Source: Lamellibrachia columna (lineage: Eukaryota > Annelida > Polychaeta > Sabellida > Siboglinidae). Taken from it: a DNA stretch of 64,000 bases. Shown here in pieces: positions 38,854 to 51,067 of the stretch. Every line of letters starts with the position of its first letter. Positions within the stretch are counted from its first letter, which is position 1. The position numbers were made by a program, and so were the translations under genes. Location of the stretch: contig OY759261.1 of the NCBI GenBank assembly GCA_963662155.1, positions 52,049,500 to 52,113,499 of the forward strand, in the 5' to 3' direction. The notes under the pieces are model-generated. The model was given only the letters and a program-made list of their open reading frames with translations, made no database searches and was not told the origin of the DNA.

Positions 38854-41106
38854 ACACTGGACTGAATGCATGGCAAGGACGATTGGCCCTTGCTGCGATA
38901 CATGATGTGTCGGATGTGCAACATGGCCATATTGGTTCGCCCTTGACAATTCGTGTATATATTACAATTATCATATGCTTTATGCAATCACTTATATGGA
39001 CAATAAAATACGATTGAACTGATGTTCTGTTATCCACAATAGTTTCAATTAATGCCAGCATTAATTCCAGTTTCACTCGCTAGGCGGCACTATTTGAGCG
39101 ATTGATTTTTTTGGCGAAACGTAGAGACGATAAACACACCATCCACCATTGCATATTGATATACGTTTGTGTGGACCTTATCGGACCACTCTTTGTAGTG
39201 CCTCATCCGAAAGACGTATATCAGTCCTTTGTCATCGCGGCTCCGATATCACAGGTTTAACATTATATGCATCCTTCCTTCTGAAACATGCCTTGCAAGC
39301 AAATCGTTCCCGATTACGGCACGTGTACCCAGAAGAACACATGATAGCAACAGGCAGATATTGGCATGCGGTGAAGCTATATCGCACATGTAGGCCGTGT
39401 TTTAACGAGTCGAGATGATTTAGTGTCTTCCTGTCAATGCGGGCAGATAAACGTCCTCTATACGACCGGCAGTGGGTGTATCGTCTTCACCGACCAAGCG
39501 CGTCTCATATCGAGTACTTCGTTCCGATCACAAATCTGCAGTAGGAACTTCCGTCGTAGGGACCGTGGGCGCACTACGTCTAACGGCGTCGTGTCGTCGC
39601 GGCTTTGGGACAGCCCACAGCTGATTTTCCCGTTGATAGCCGTAGTAACATTTCAGGAAACCCACCGGCACTTGTTGTCGATATGCTGAACAACGTTGGT
39701 CAAACACACATAAATCTAGCTCTTTCAAGCATGTCGCAAACACGCTTACCATCAAAACTGTCATTTTCGCAAAAACAGTTATACGCCTACGGACAGTTCG
39801 GGAACGTCACTACTAAAATCCATACGCGTCTTCAAATCCGCCTCATACTACAACATCTCACTGCCAAAGGTGCAACATTTCAAACGGCCCAAACTTGCTG
39901 GTTGAATACGGTTACTTTCTAGCAACACAAGCGGAAGTGACACTGTGGTTTAACCCCTTTACGAGAGGGTTCATCCTACTGTTACGTTTCCCATTGGTGA
40001 CCATGTTAACGTTTTGCACGATTATAAGAAAACGGGACCATCAAAAATTATGAAACTTCTTTCCTGCCGTTATCATCATCTCATTGACATGCTGGTCGAG
40101 TTTTGTTGAAATCACGTATTTCTAACTCTTTTAAAACGGCTGAACGTGCCCCACCCGTCAATATTTACCAATTTCTGCATAAATTGCTACGCACACGTGC
40201 CTTGTGGCGAAAATATCGCCAAAAATCCTTCCGCCTATTTAAATCATCTAAACATCCACGGTTACCCTGCTAACATGTTCTACCAGCAAACTTGCCAATG
40301 TGTCTGCTCAAATGCAGTTATGTCAGATGATATGATTTTTTTTAAATTACACATATCTAAAATTACTGTGCCCTACATTCGTGGTCCCGTGAGCCGTTGT
40401 GATAGCAAGACATGTCCGTAGAACGGTCGGCCGACGCAACCGGCCGACGCAAGACAGACACGAGGAAGACGTATGACATCGGATATGACCTTCCCTACTA
40501 TTGTACCCAATACATGAATGCCATGCTTCCCATGTACCATGCATATCAAAACCAACAACTGTGATATCAGAATGCCAAACAGCCAATGTATAATATAACT
40601 AACTAACCATAGCAACGTCATTTGCTTTATTAGCACATTTGGCACCTTATTTAATTATACAGCTAGACATGCAGCGTAACTACTATAAATAGCGCCGACA
40701 TCGTTCAGTAATCTAATCGTCGCCCGGATAACAAACAAAGCATGTTGTTTCATTGCATGCTGAAGCTCATAGTAATTTACCACCAATTGATATGTCATTC
40801 TATCCGACCAAATACCAGGTGTTTTTCCCCTTAACCTCTGACGCCGCCCCCCCCCCCCCGCATAACCTGCGGCATTAGGTGTGCGTGGTCCAAAGGTTGC
40901 CGGGAATAACGTCGCATTCGATACGACATTTGACGTAATACATGCCTTAGCGTTCGTTGTTGTGTTGACTCGCATTCGTTTCGGGGGTAACCGCCTATCC
41001 AAGTGACATTGTTCGTGACGATAGTAACACCACACCCCGCCACGCCAAGAGGAATGTATTAAGTTTGCAGAAATAGTTTGGACTTTACTCGACAATGGAC
41101 ACCGCT
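38854..41106. other. Intergenic DNA, no recognised gene
   Basis: About 2.25 kb without protein motifs. A CGGCCGACGCAA duplication lies at about 40430-40450 and a poly-C run at about 40847-40859. Confidence 0.4.
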
Positions 41107-41313
41107 GTGTTCGGTCCATACCCTCGTTATTGTTTCTATTTATGCGAGGTAGGAAGCTTCTAACGGTATACGAATGTGTTCGGCCCATACCCTCGTTATT
41201 GCTTCTATTTGTGCGAGGTAGGAAGCTTCTAACGGTATACGAATGTGTTCGGCCCATACCCTCGTTATTGCTTCTATTTGTGCGAGGTAGGAAGCTTCTA
41301 ACGGTATACGAAT
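41107..41313. repeat. 69-bp tandem repeat, 3 copies
   Basis: The unit begins GTGTTCGGCCCATACCCTCG and ends GGTATACGAAT. Period 69 is a multiple of three, so the overlapping minus-strand frame shows a 23-residue internal repeat. Confidence 0.96.
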
Positions 41314-41463
41314 CGTATATCACGTGGTTGTCGGTGCTTTCGAAAGGTAAATCGATACAGAATATGGCCGAGTGAATGTCGTAATTATATCCATCATATT
41401 AGCAAATCATTTGTTGTGGGGAATTAAGATGGTATACAAGGAAGGAGGTAAGTATCGTTCTAA

Positions 41464-41495
41464 ACAGACAGACAGACAGACAGACATACAGACAT

Positions 41496-41569
<74 letters not shown>

Positions 41570-41596
41570 AACAGAGTGACAGAGAGATAGATACAT

Positions 41597-41681
<85 letters not shown>

Positions 41682-41701
41682 CATGCACAGACGCACGCAC
41701 G
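41464..41701. repeat. (CAGA)n, (CAGG)n and (CACG)n microsatellites
   Basis: Three successive tetranucleotide runs. The Gln-Ala-Gly-Arg and Ala-Cys-Val-Arg frames are artefacts. Confidence 0.98.
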
Positions 41702-42307
41702 TATATGTATATAAAAACGTTTTAATTACGTGGAAGAACAACATTAAATCGAAGGACACGTAGGCCAACGTGACCAAATAGTGAAGATATGATTTTTGTA
41801 ACGACCTTGAACATCATACTTGTGAAGGATTGACAGGATGTCTAGTAATTCAGGAAAAAGCCTGATCACAGGGTTCCGCGACCGCAGATAACGTGGTAAT
41901 GGTCGCCAAAGTGGTATGGCCACTGATCGCTGATGACGGTATTGCGTGGGCCAGAGCGGAATCGATTAATGAAGCAATTATTATTCGAATGTTTCGGACG
42001 GTGGCCTCGTCTTTAATCTTGGCCGTCTGGTGACTCGTAGCAGGGGTCACGCATTAGTGTGTTCCGGGACACACGGCATGTGGTGCAGGAGGTTTAGATA
42101 ACAGGCAGAGGTTCAATACAAAGAGATGATATTGCAGCAGAGATCCAACAATGGTTCTACAGAAACATATCAGCAATCCGCACAGATATCTGAGCTTACT
42201 GCAGAGTTCAATATGGCGTCCGAAACTGTGGTAATTGGTTGTTAGTTAACTGTAACTTCTGAACTACTTGGTGTAGAAGGCTAATACTGGGGTGTAAGGG
42301 GAGGTTT
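41702..42307. other. Intergenic DNA, no recognised feature
   Basis: No gene or repeat recognised. Confidence 0.4.
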
Positions 42308-42590
42308 TCAACTAATCTCTATCCAATAACACCTCACCTCACATATCCTCTTCGGGCCCAGTGGTCCATAAGGCCGAAGTGCATCTTCTCCAGCTCGCTC
42401 TGTCAGCTGCTCCACGTCAGGCCTCGTTCCAGCTGTTCCACCCCAGCATGTGTCTTTCATTTCAACAGTTGATCGCCACGTTGTCATTGGTCGACCAACC
42501 TTTCTTCTACCTTCAGGCGTCCAGGTCAATGCCGTCTCACATTTGCTGTTCTTGTCCATTCGTAGGATATGTCCTTCCATATCCAATACG
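42308..42590 (-). mobile_element. RTE/BovB-like LINE C-terminal fragment
   Basis: The minus frame contains GHILRMDKNSK, ALTWTPEGRRKVGRP and TTWRSTVEMKD, then EDALRPYGPLGPKRI. This order matches the C-terminal tail of RTE-type LINE polyproteins. It is 5'-truncated. Confidence 0.75.
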
Positions 42591-42716
42591 CATCATTAAA
42601 ATACACTAGATACATCAGAATATGCATTTATTTAATTATTCAGTGCCATTGCATAACATCTTCGTATGGCCTCAGTCAACAATTCTTATTTTTCCAAAGT
42701 CTCCAGAAGATATCGT

Positions 42717-42745
42717 CATATATATATATATATATATATATATAT
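42717..42745. repeat. Short (TA)n microsatellite
   Basis: About 14 TA units. Confidence 0.95.
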
Positions 42746-43120
42746 TGCATTGCAGCGCTATTACTGACGTTGTAAAACAATAAGATACTATTATTCACAT
42801 TGTAAAACAATAATATACTTTTATCAATCTTAATAGTACTTAGTGGGATACGGATATTTCTGAACGACCTAAAGGACTAAGGCAAACGAGCGTTGATGTG
42901 AGCAGTTGATCAAGTGGCCTTCATTCTATGTTTGCATTATTTATAACTAATTAGGCGAGCGTATGTCGCTGTCCAAAAACAATGGCTCAGATTCACTCCG
43001 AACGCGAGAACTAATTTGTCCTGCGGTTCAGCGGATTCGTACACGCAACTGTGAAAGTGGGCCACGCGCATTGATCGCCCACTTATACATATTAAGATCA
43101 CCCGCGGAACGTGAGAACGT

Positions 43121-43344
43121 GATATGGGTTTACATTCAGTCAGTGAAGTAACGATTTCGAGCCGCTAGCGACAAGTCATACAGCAGAATCATCTTCGAAT
43201 TCGGCTCTTTCGAAGCGATCACGTGGTTTTGTGACGTCACTGATGATATGGGTTTACATTCAGTCAGTGAAGTAACGAGTTCGAGCCGCTAGCGGCAAGT
43301 CACACAGCAGAGTCATCTTCGAATTCGGCTCTTTCGAAGCAGTT
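43121..43344. repeat. 124-bp tandem duplication
   Basis: GATATGGGTTTACATTCAGT starts at 43121 and again at 43245; the second copy is about 100 bp, ending at TCTTTCGAAGC. There are only a few substitutions. It lies next to the foldback element. Confidence 0.93.
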
Positions 43345-43379
43345 TAGCGACGCCTGTAGCCTTTGACTTCGAACTTATT

Positions 43380-43686
43380 TACTTTCTGACTGAACCACGA
43401 AAACGACCACATAGAGTTGCCAAACGTCTCGTATATCTGTCGTACACATACACGTGTGACGTGGCCAAACATTACTCTTACTTCCATATAAAGATTAAAA
43501 TAAACAAAAACCTGTCATCTGCTATGCCTAGCTTCGCGGGGCTAGGCGTAGAAGATATAACTTTTTTATAATTTGTTATCGTTATACGGAAGTAAGAGTT
43601 ATGTTTGACCACGTTACATGTGTATATGGCATAAAGAGAAGTTTGGCGGCTCTAGGTGGTCGTCTTCATGGTTTAGCCAAAAAGTA
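43380..43686. mobile_element. Foldback MITE, Tc1/mariner-type ends, nested hairpin
   Basis: Two inverted arms of about 110 bp (43380-43491 and 43581-43686) pair at roughly 80%. Landmarks are TACTTTCTGACTGAACCAC on the left and its inverted counterpart ending GGTTTAGCCAAAAAGTA on the right, and CTCTTACTTCC near both inner ends. TA at both outer ends fits a TA target duplication. The loop itself contains CTATGCCTAGC paired with GCTAGGCGTAG. No transposase is present. Confidence 0.85.
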
Positions 43687-44430
43687 CTAGTAGGAGTAGC
43701 GTTGACGGGTGGTGGTGATTTCGGCCCTCGGAGAATTCGGCCCAACTGCCATATTATTTCGGCCTGGTTATTTCGGTGACTGATGTGACACGCAGTATCT
43801 ACTCAGTTCTACTAGTAATTGATTAGTCTTCACCTTAAGGGTTTGTTATTCCAGTACTTGTCATCAAAGGGGTGCTAAGTTTAACTAGATCTATATACTG
43901 TTGAAGTACAATGCTTTGTCTGTTTCGTGCAGTGAGCAGGTGTGAATAAAAGACCATGCTTCACATTCAAAATGATCTGATGAAAAGCTCTGTATAGATC
44001 AAAGACCATGCGCAGGTGGCTCCGTTTTATTCACGATACAATAATCGCTTATCACTGTCATTGCTCTGTATTTGACTTAATAAACAAATCTGGGAAAATT
44101 TCCCGTGATGAGAGGAAACTCTTGAGAATCTGAAATATGGAAACAAGATATTGTGATAATTGTAATTGAATATATTTAAGTTATTCAACTGTATATAATA
44201 TTATACTTTTTGATGCAATATATTATATATTATATGATGTGAATTTTAAGAATACAACGAATTGTATAAGTTCTAATGATCGTCTCGTTGACTGCGTGTT
44301 CAAATGGAAAAAAACATATAGCGCCGTATTTTATGCGTAAGGAAGTATTCGAGTAAAAACCCTTTGTTTGTAAGTTTTTTTACGTATGGTGTTATGTTGA
44401 AGCAGTTCTGTTTTTTATTCCAGTTGCATT
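43687..44430. other. Intergenic DNA, no recognised gene
   Basis: Includes several TTCGGCC motifs near 43718-43775. Otherwise AT-rich with nothing recognised. Confidence 0.4.
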
Positions 44431-44752
44431 CCGCCGGACCACTGAAAGAAAGCGGTCAAAACATTTCGTCGGACCACTGAAGGAAAGCGGTCAAAAAACA
44501 TTCCGTCGGACCACTGAAAGAAAGCGGTCAAAAAACATTCCGCCGGACCACTGAAGGAAAGCGGTAAAAAAACATTCCGCCGGACCACTGAAGGAAAGCG
44601 GTCAAAACATTCCGCCGGACCACTGAAGGAAAGCGGTCAAAACATTCCGTCGGACCACTGAAGAAAAGCGGTCAAAAAACATTCCGTCGGACCACTGAAG
44701 GAACGCGGTCAAAAATATTCCGTCGGGCCACTGAAGAAACGCGGTCAAAAAC
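44431..44752. repeat. 35-37-bp minisatellite, about 9 copies
   Basis: The unit contains CGGACCACTGAAGGAAAGCG and GTCAAAA. The length varies through the A-run. Confidence 0.95.
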
Positions 44753-45743
44753 ACGAGCGACGATGTCTGAAATGTAGGCATATTTGCCTTGCTTGCAAAA
44801 TCTCCAAGGCAGCTGAATAGCATGACTCTGTTATACGTTTCTCTTCGATGATGTGATATGACTAAGCGTGTCGACAGTGCCAAACAATTACCTCGAGAGG
44901 ATCATTGCTATGTTTTAGCTAAGGGGAATGAAATTTGTTAACCGAACGATTATTTTAGTGGACATGAAAATATTGCATTTATTAGCACGTATAACATACA
45001 TTAGCACACATAACATTTACTAGCACGTATAACATACATTAGCACATATAACAGTTATCAGCGCATACAATATTTTGGTTGGTTAACAATTACATCCGTG
45101 CAGAATTTACACGTGCGATGAAATAAAATATGCTAGTTTTACGACATATATAAATGCAGTTTTACTATATATAAAAACATACCAATAACGCAATAATTCA
45201 AATGTTAAGGTGAAACGTAACTGAAGCGTTATTAGTCCGTCCAAATCAAGTTTTATACAATTTCTGACGGTACATATACTACATCAATAAATATTAAAAC
45301 ATGAAGGACGACATTGTTAATTAAGATGTACTTTGAGAACCACAAATTCAGATGATGTTGGTCTTTTCATGGACAAAACTTGCTGCGCATCAACTTACCA
45401 ATGACAGTCACCGTACTTTTCGGTTATAATGCCGCCAGCGTCCCCCGTGCAACTGCCGCATTCTGCTTTCGGGCTCACATTCTGACACATTAATAAGGTA
45501 CGCTGTTTTTGTCAGCTTCAGACTGTTGTCATACCAGGCAGTTGTCAGTGCTTCTCATATTACCCTGTCATCTCTGATCATACATTCCTTGATGTTTCTG
45601 CAGTCTCTACCAGACACATGGGAATTCCATCGATCAAGAACATTCACTGTTTACATAAGCATCGTTTACAGTAGCGATTTCGTTAGGATGAGCTACATTT
45701 ACAGCGAGACTACATTGCCGAAAATAGCAAAAATGCCCATCCT
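44753..45743. other. Intergenic DNA with TAGCACGTATAACATACAT repeats
   Basis: About four imperfect copies of TAGCACGTATAACATACAT lie at 44981-45052. No gene is recognised. Confidence 0.5.
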
Positions 45744-46278
45744 TCGGACGGGATAACTAGGTAGCTCAACATTTTTATGCACACATATAAAGCCCTACGT
45801 GGACATGCTCCACGATATATATATATCGGACATGCTGGGTGTGTACCAACCAAGAAGAACGCTACTATCCATGGATTCAGTGACACTAGAAGTTCCAAGG
45901 GCTAGAACAGTTACTTACGGCGACAGAAAATTCCAGTGTACAGCAGCTAAGTTGTGGAATGCGCTACCGGCTCACATTCGTGAAGCAAAAACACTGAACA
46001 CTTTCAAGATGCTGCTAAAAACACATTTGTTCCTGGCTCATTTTGGTGCTTAACTCTTTCTGTCAGTTTTTTTATTACATTTTTAAAACAGTATATACAT
46101 ATTCATCTTATTATATCCAGCCTTCTATAATATTTAATTTTTCTATCATGTTATCGTTTTTGTGCTTTGTTTTTACTGTCTATGATTATTCTATTCATTG
46201 TATACAGCGCTTTTCAGCAGGCTTTTATGCATGAAAAGAGCGCTTTATAAGTTCGGTATAATAAATAAATAAATAAGT
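45744..46278 (+). mobile_element. L2-like LINE 3' end
   Basis: Frames read YKALRGHAPRYI and then, after a frameshift, ARTVTYGDRKFQCTAAKLWN followed by ALPAHIREAKTL and LLKTHLFLAHF. This is the classic C-terminal tail of L2/CR1-type LINEs. The 3' UTR ends GCGCTTTATAAGTTCGGTAT plus (AATA)n, a typical terminus for the group. It is 5'-truncated. Confidence 0.85.
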
Positions 46279-46450
46279 GTTTACCAAATTTCAGGATACA
46301 TTATCACATAAGTGTTCATCTATGCCTAGGTACTTGGTGCTGCCAGTCAATATCTTGATGGCTTCATTGAATGTAACTCGAAACTGCGACGTATTGTTGG
46401 CAGTTATAGTAATGTCTAGCGACGCATTACCTTTGTATGACATCAGTTTG

Positions 46451-46678
46451 GACGCACACGCACACGCACACGCACACGCACACGCACACGCACACGCACA
46501 CGCACACGCACACGCACACGCACACGCACACGCACACGCACACGCACACGCACACGCACACGCACACGCACACGCACACGCACACGCACACGCACACGCA
46601 CACGCACACGCACACACACGCACACGCGCACAAACGCACACACGCACACACGCACGCACGCACGCACGCACACACACA

Positions 46679-46723
<45 letters not shown>

Positions 46724-46725
46724 CT
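46451..46725. repeat. (CACACG)n, (CACG)n, (CA)n compound microsatellite
   Basis: A hexanucleotide run of about 160 bp followed by CACG and CA blocks. It accounts for the 287-codon frame overlapping it. Confidence 0.98.
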
Positions 46726-46815
46726 CCAGTGTCAAAACAAGAGCACAACGCCAGAGAGCAGCTGCCTCCAGTGTCCAAACAAGAGCACAACGCCAGAGAG
46801 CAGCTGCCTTCAGTG
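46726..46815. repeat. 42-bp tandem duplication
   Basis: CCTCCAGTGTCAAAACAAGA through AGAGCAGCTG occurs twice with a partial third copy. Confidence 0.92.
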
Positions 46816-47344
46816 CCAGCGTTCTGGTTGTCGGTTCAGTACATCACGTATAGAGGTCAATAATGTTGGCGGTGTTACCTGCTGCCGCAGCTACGTTGTT
46901 ATCGTCATCATCATTATTTCAATCAGTATAATCATGTTCATCGTTAACGTTACCACTGTTATGCTAACACGTGTTGCCGCAGTGTCCCTGGAGGTGACGT
47001 GTGTTCTGGGTAATTTCTCTCACTGTCAACGAACCATGGGGCAAGATAAGATAACATGTGTGAAGTATGAGGAAATGAAACAGGCACCCCCGCCCCCCCC
47101 CCTCCCCCTTCCCCTCCCCCTCCCCCTCCCCCGTCATTAACCGCACCCATTCACCTCTGAGCAGATAGCAAGCAATCATGTTGTAGTTTGAGCATGCCAT
47201 TCTTGGGCCGACACGTCAAACGCGATTGCCTCACTTCGTACAAGTTTATCGAGAACTCTGCCGACATATCCCATCTGACTGTTGCACGCAGTAGTCCCCG
47301 TTGTGCATTCAAGTGTCGGCGCCGACATTTGTGCAAATACCAGA
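46816..47344. other. Intergenic DNA with a C-rich tract
   Basis: CCCCCTCCCC-type tract at about 47087-47132. No gene is recognised. Confidence 0.4.
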
Positions 47345-47955
47345 GCCGGGGGACACGGGTCCTCAAGTACGGGGGCTCGGGTCCTCAAGTACGGGGGACA
47401 CGGGTCCTCAAGTACGGGGGGCTCGGGTCCTCAAGTACGGGGGACTCGGGTCCTCAAGTACGGGGGACTCGAGTCCTCAAGTACGGCGGACTCGGGTCCT
47501 CAAATACGGGGGACTCGGGTCCTCAAGTACGGGGGACTCGGGTCCTCAAGTACGGGGGACTCGGGTTCTCAAGTACGGGGGACTCGGGTCCTCAAGTACG
47601 GGGGACACGGGTCCTCAAGTACAGGGGACTCGGGTCCTCGAGTACGGGGGACTCGGTTCCTCAAGTACTCGGGTCTTCAAGTACGGGGGACTCGGGTCCT
47701 CAAGTACGGGGGACCCGGGTCCTCAAGTACGGGGGACTCGGGTCCTCAAATACGGGGGACTCGGGTCCTCAAGTGCGGGGGACTCGGGTCTTCAAGTACG
47801 GGGGACTCGGGTTCTCACGTACGGGGGACTCGGTCCTCAAGTACGAGGGACACGGGTCCTCAAGTTCAGGGGACTCGGGTCCTCAAGTACGGGGGACTCG
47901 GTTCCTCAAGTACTCGGGTCCTCAAGTACGGGGGACTCGGGTCCTCAAGTATGAC
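47345..47955. repeat. 23-bp minisatellite, about 26 copies
   Basis: The unit contains CGGGTCCTCAAGTACGGGGG then ACT. A few truncated units (near 47665 and 47910) shift frame. Each unit carries GGGGG and GGG runs. Gly/Ser-rich frames up to 300 codons are artefacts. Confidence 0.97.
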
Positions 47956-48423
47956 TCGTGTCGCACTTTTACAAGACTTGACTTGAAAATCGAGCATTTG
48001 AGACTTGGAGCTCTGACAAAAACACTGTTCTTTATACTTACCCAACATTTCGAACGATGCCGGTTTACCGACAGCAGGACGGTAGTATGAGTCTGGCTAA
48101 TACTTAGCCTCGTGGTTAAAGCCCACCTGTATAAAAAACGCATGCACGATTGTAGCAGTTTTGTTTTGCTACGGACACAGACTTAAAAACTTGACTTGGA
48201 CTTGAGTCCTGGAGACTTGGGACTTGTCTCCTTGGCGTGAAAAAATACTTGAGTCTTGAATTGCGTTTGGACTCGAAATAAACCATTGGCAAATACCCCC
48301 GGTAGCAAATACCCCCGGTAGCAAGTCTAGGCCGTCGGACGATCGGGTGTCGATTACCGTAAACAGATGAGGCGAGAACCAGGCGGAGTCATTACGCCGC
48401 TACCCCCGGCGATACCTTCAGTA
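47956..48423. other. Spacer between satellite arrays
   Basis: Contains GACTTGACTTG-type near-repeats at about 47976 and 48192 and the duplicate GCAAATACCCCCGGTA near 48290-48320. No gene is recognised. Confidence 0.4.
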
Positions 48424-49317
48424 TCGGCCTGGTGCAGATGCCAAGGTAGCGTTAGACGGATGCCAAGGTAGCGTTAGACAGATGCCAAGGTAGCGTTAGA
48501 CGGATGCCAAGGCAGCGTTAGACAGATGCCAAGGTAGCGTTAGACATATGCCAAGGTAGCGTTAGACAGATGCCAAGGTAGCGTTAGACATATGCCAAGG
48601 TAGCGTTAGACAGATGCCAAGGTAGCGTTAGACAGATGCCAAGGTAGCGTTAGACATATGCCAAGGTAGCGTTAGACAGATGCCAAGGTAGCGTTAGACA
48701 GATGCCAAGGTAGCGTTAGACGGATGCCAAGGCAGCGTTAGACAGATGCCAAGGTAGCGTTAGACATATGCCAAGGTAGCGTTAGACAGATGCCAAGGTA
48801 GCGTTAGACATATGCCAAGGTAGCGTTAGACAGATGCCAAGGTAGCGTTAGACAGATGCCAAGGTAGCGTTAGACATATGCCAAGGTAGCGTTAGACATA
48901 TGCCAAGGTAGCGTTAGACAGATGCCAAGGTAGCGTTAGACATATGCCAAGGTAGCGTTAGACAGATGCCAAGGTAGCGTTAGACAGATGCCAAGGTAGC
49001 GTTAGACGGATGCCAAGGCAGCGTTAGACGGATGCCAAGGTAGCGTTAGACATATGCCAAGGTAGCGTTAGACAGATGCCAAGGTAGCGTTAGACATATG
49101 CCAAGGTAGCGTTAGACAGATGCCAAGGTAGCGTTAGACAGATGCCAAGGTAGCGTTAGACGGATGCCAAGGCAGCGTTAGACGGATGCCAAGGTAGCGT
49201 TAGACATATGCCAAGGTAGCGTTAGACAGATGCCAAGGTAGCGTTAGACATATGCCAAGGTAGCGTTAGACAGATGCCAAGGTAGCGTTAGACAGATGCC
49301 AAGGTAGCGTTAGACAG
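48424..49317. repeat. 22-bp minisatellite, about 40 copies, with higher-order order
   Basis: Unit ATGCCAAGGTAGCGTTAGAC plus a variable dinucleotide (AG, GG or AT). A GGCAGCG variant marks recurring blocks. Confidence 0.97.
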
Positions 49318-49367
49318 AAAGACCTTAGCAATGTTAACGATGTGCCACTGTTGCAGTCGCCGACTAA

Positions 49368-49475
49368 AACATGCGTGCGTGTGTGCGTGCGTGCGTGCGT
49401 GCGTGAGTATGTGCGAGCGAACGAGCGTGCGTGCATGCGTGCGTGAGTGCGTGCGTGCGTGCATGCGTGTTTGTG

Positions 49476-49535
<60 letters not shown>

Positions 49536-49612
49536 TGAGTAAGTGCGACCGACCGAGCGAGCGTGCGTGCGTGCGTGCGTGCGTGCGTGTGTGCGTGCGT
49601 GCGTGCGTGCTC
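49368..49612. repeat. (GTGC)n microsatellite with GAGCGA interruptions
   Basis: Long GTGC tract with AGTAAGTGCGACCGACCGAG-like interruptions that themselves recur as a block. Confidence 0.97.
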
Positions 49613-50391
49613 GTCTGATTAGTTGCACACAGTGTCAGCACAACGTCAAAGCGATATAAATCTTGTAGTCGGCTTCATCAAATGTAGCCTTGTTTTGACA
49701 CGCAATTTAACAAATCGTTGTCGACGATAAGTTTGGAAGCCAACATGTATTCTGCATCCATTTTTTATCTATTGATCGGTTGATTAGATAGTTGTGAAAC
49801 AGACGTGTGCAGCTAAACAGAACACAACAAACAAACATAGTATTATTGTTGAAGAATACCAACTACGCTGTACGAGATATAACCGAAGATCAATCCAGAC
49901 ATTTTCTCACTGGTGTTTGAACAGCACAGACTGCGTTCCTGTGATGATTGTGACTGAATGACTACACGACTGTAACTGATTGTTCGATTGCACGTAACAG
50001 TACGACTGTAAGTTACTATACGACTGTAAGTTACTATACGACTGTATGATTGCATGACGCTAAGAAGCTTTATGACTCATTGAATCTCGAGTGTAAGAGA
50101 ATGTATGCCTGCCTGGTTGTATGATTGTATGAATGCATGGCTCTATGACTGTGCATTGACGTACGAAATGTACGAATTGTACGACTGTTTAGTTGGGCGT
50201 CGTGGTACTCGTCAGCCGTCAAACTCTTATCTGAGCGTTCTGCGGTCGGAATTATCTCGCTGCTACATTCAAACCATGAAAGGCGTCGTTCCGCTTCAAT
50301 GACTTCGATTCACTGAAATGTGTTTGTGAAACACATAAGAGCGATGGTACGAATACTTTAGCTGACATCGTACTACAGCGGGACTGGGCAC
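49613..50391. other. Spacer between satellite arrays
   Basis: Includes GACTGTAAGTTACTATAC duplicated at about 50003 and 50020. No gene is recognised. Confidence 0.4.
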
Positions 50392-50712
50392 AGTCCCACA
50401 TATAAGTACTGAGTATGGGTGTCGTGGACCAGTGTAGCGGTCATCGTCCCACATATAAGTACTGAGTATGGGTGTCGTGGACCAGTGTAGCGGTCATCGT
50501 CCCACATATAAGTACTGAGTATGGGTGTCGTGGACCAGTGTAGCGGTCATCGTCCCACATATAAGTACTGAGTATGGGTGTCGTGGACCAGTGTAGCGGT
50601 CATCGTCCCACATATAAGTACTGAGTATGGGTGTCGTGGACCAGTGTAGCGGTCATCGTCCCACATATAAGTACTGAGTATGGGTGTCGTGGACCAGTGT
50701 AGTGGTCATCGT
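50392..50712. repeat. 53-bp minisatellite, 6 copies
   Basis: Units begin GTCCCACATATAAGTACTGA and end AGTGTAGCGGTCATC; nearly identical copies. Confidence 0.97.
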
Positions 50713-51067
50713 CCACAAAACACTTTAGAAAACCGACATGGTTCTCATGTTACGATAATTTGTACGGGTCGCTAAGCAGCAAGAGGACATCTCTGTGCGC
50801 TGTGCTGTCTCATTAAAGGACAATATGTCGTGTCTGACAACTCACGAGGTGCCGTTGACCTAACTGTCATTAAGTGTGAAACATTCGGGTCTTCAGACCC
50901 AATTACAACTTTGGCATTATCGATCGAGACTCTCTGCAATGATGACACTATTGAACACTGATACTCATATATTGAACACTGATACTCATATATGTTAATA
51001 ATACAATTTTCCATTCACTGGTAAACTGTGTTGGCAATGGCGAGAAAGTTATAGGGAATTTGCGAAG
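50713..51067. other. Spacer, no recognised gene
   Basis: Contains ATTGAACACTGATACTCATA twice in tandem (about 50951-50992). Confidence 0.5.

Noticed and set aside
40655..41323. A 222-codon minus frame with a 23-residue repeat
   Set aside because: The repeat part is the 69-bp tandem triplication (multiple of three) and the remainder has no domain.
46277..47140. A 287-codon plus frame
   Set aside because: More than half is CACACG/CACG/CA microsatellite and the rest lacks domain similarity.
47188..48090. Gly/Ser-rich frames up to 300 codons
   Set aside because: Three plus frames are open over the same 23-bp array, as expected for a repeat whose unit lacks stops in every phase.
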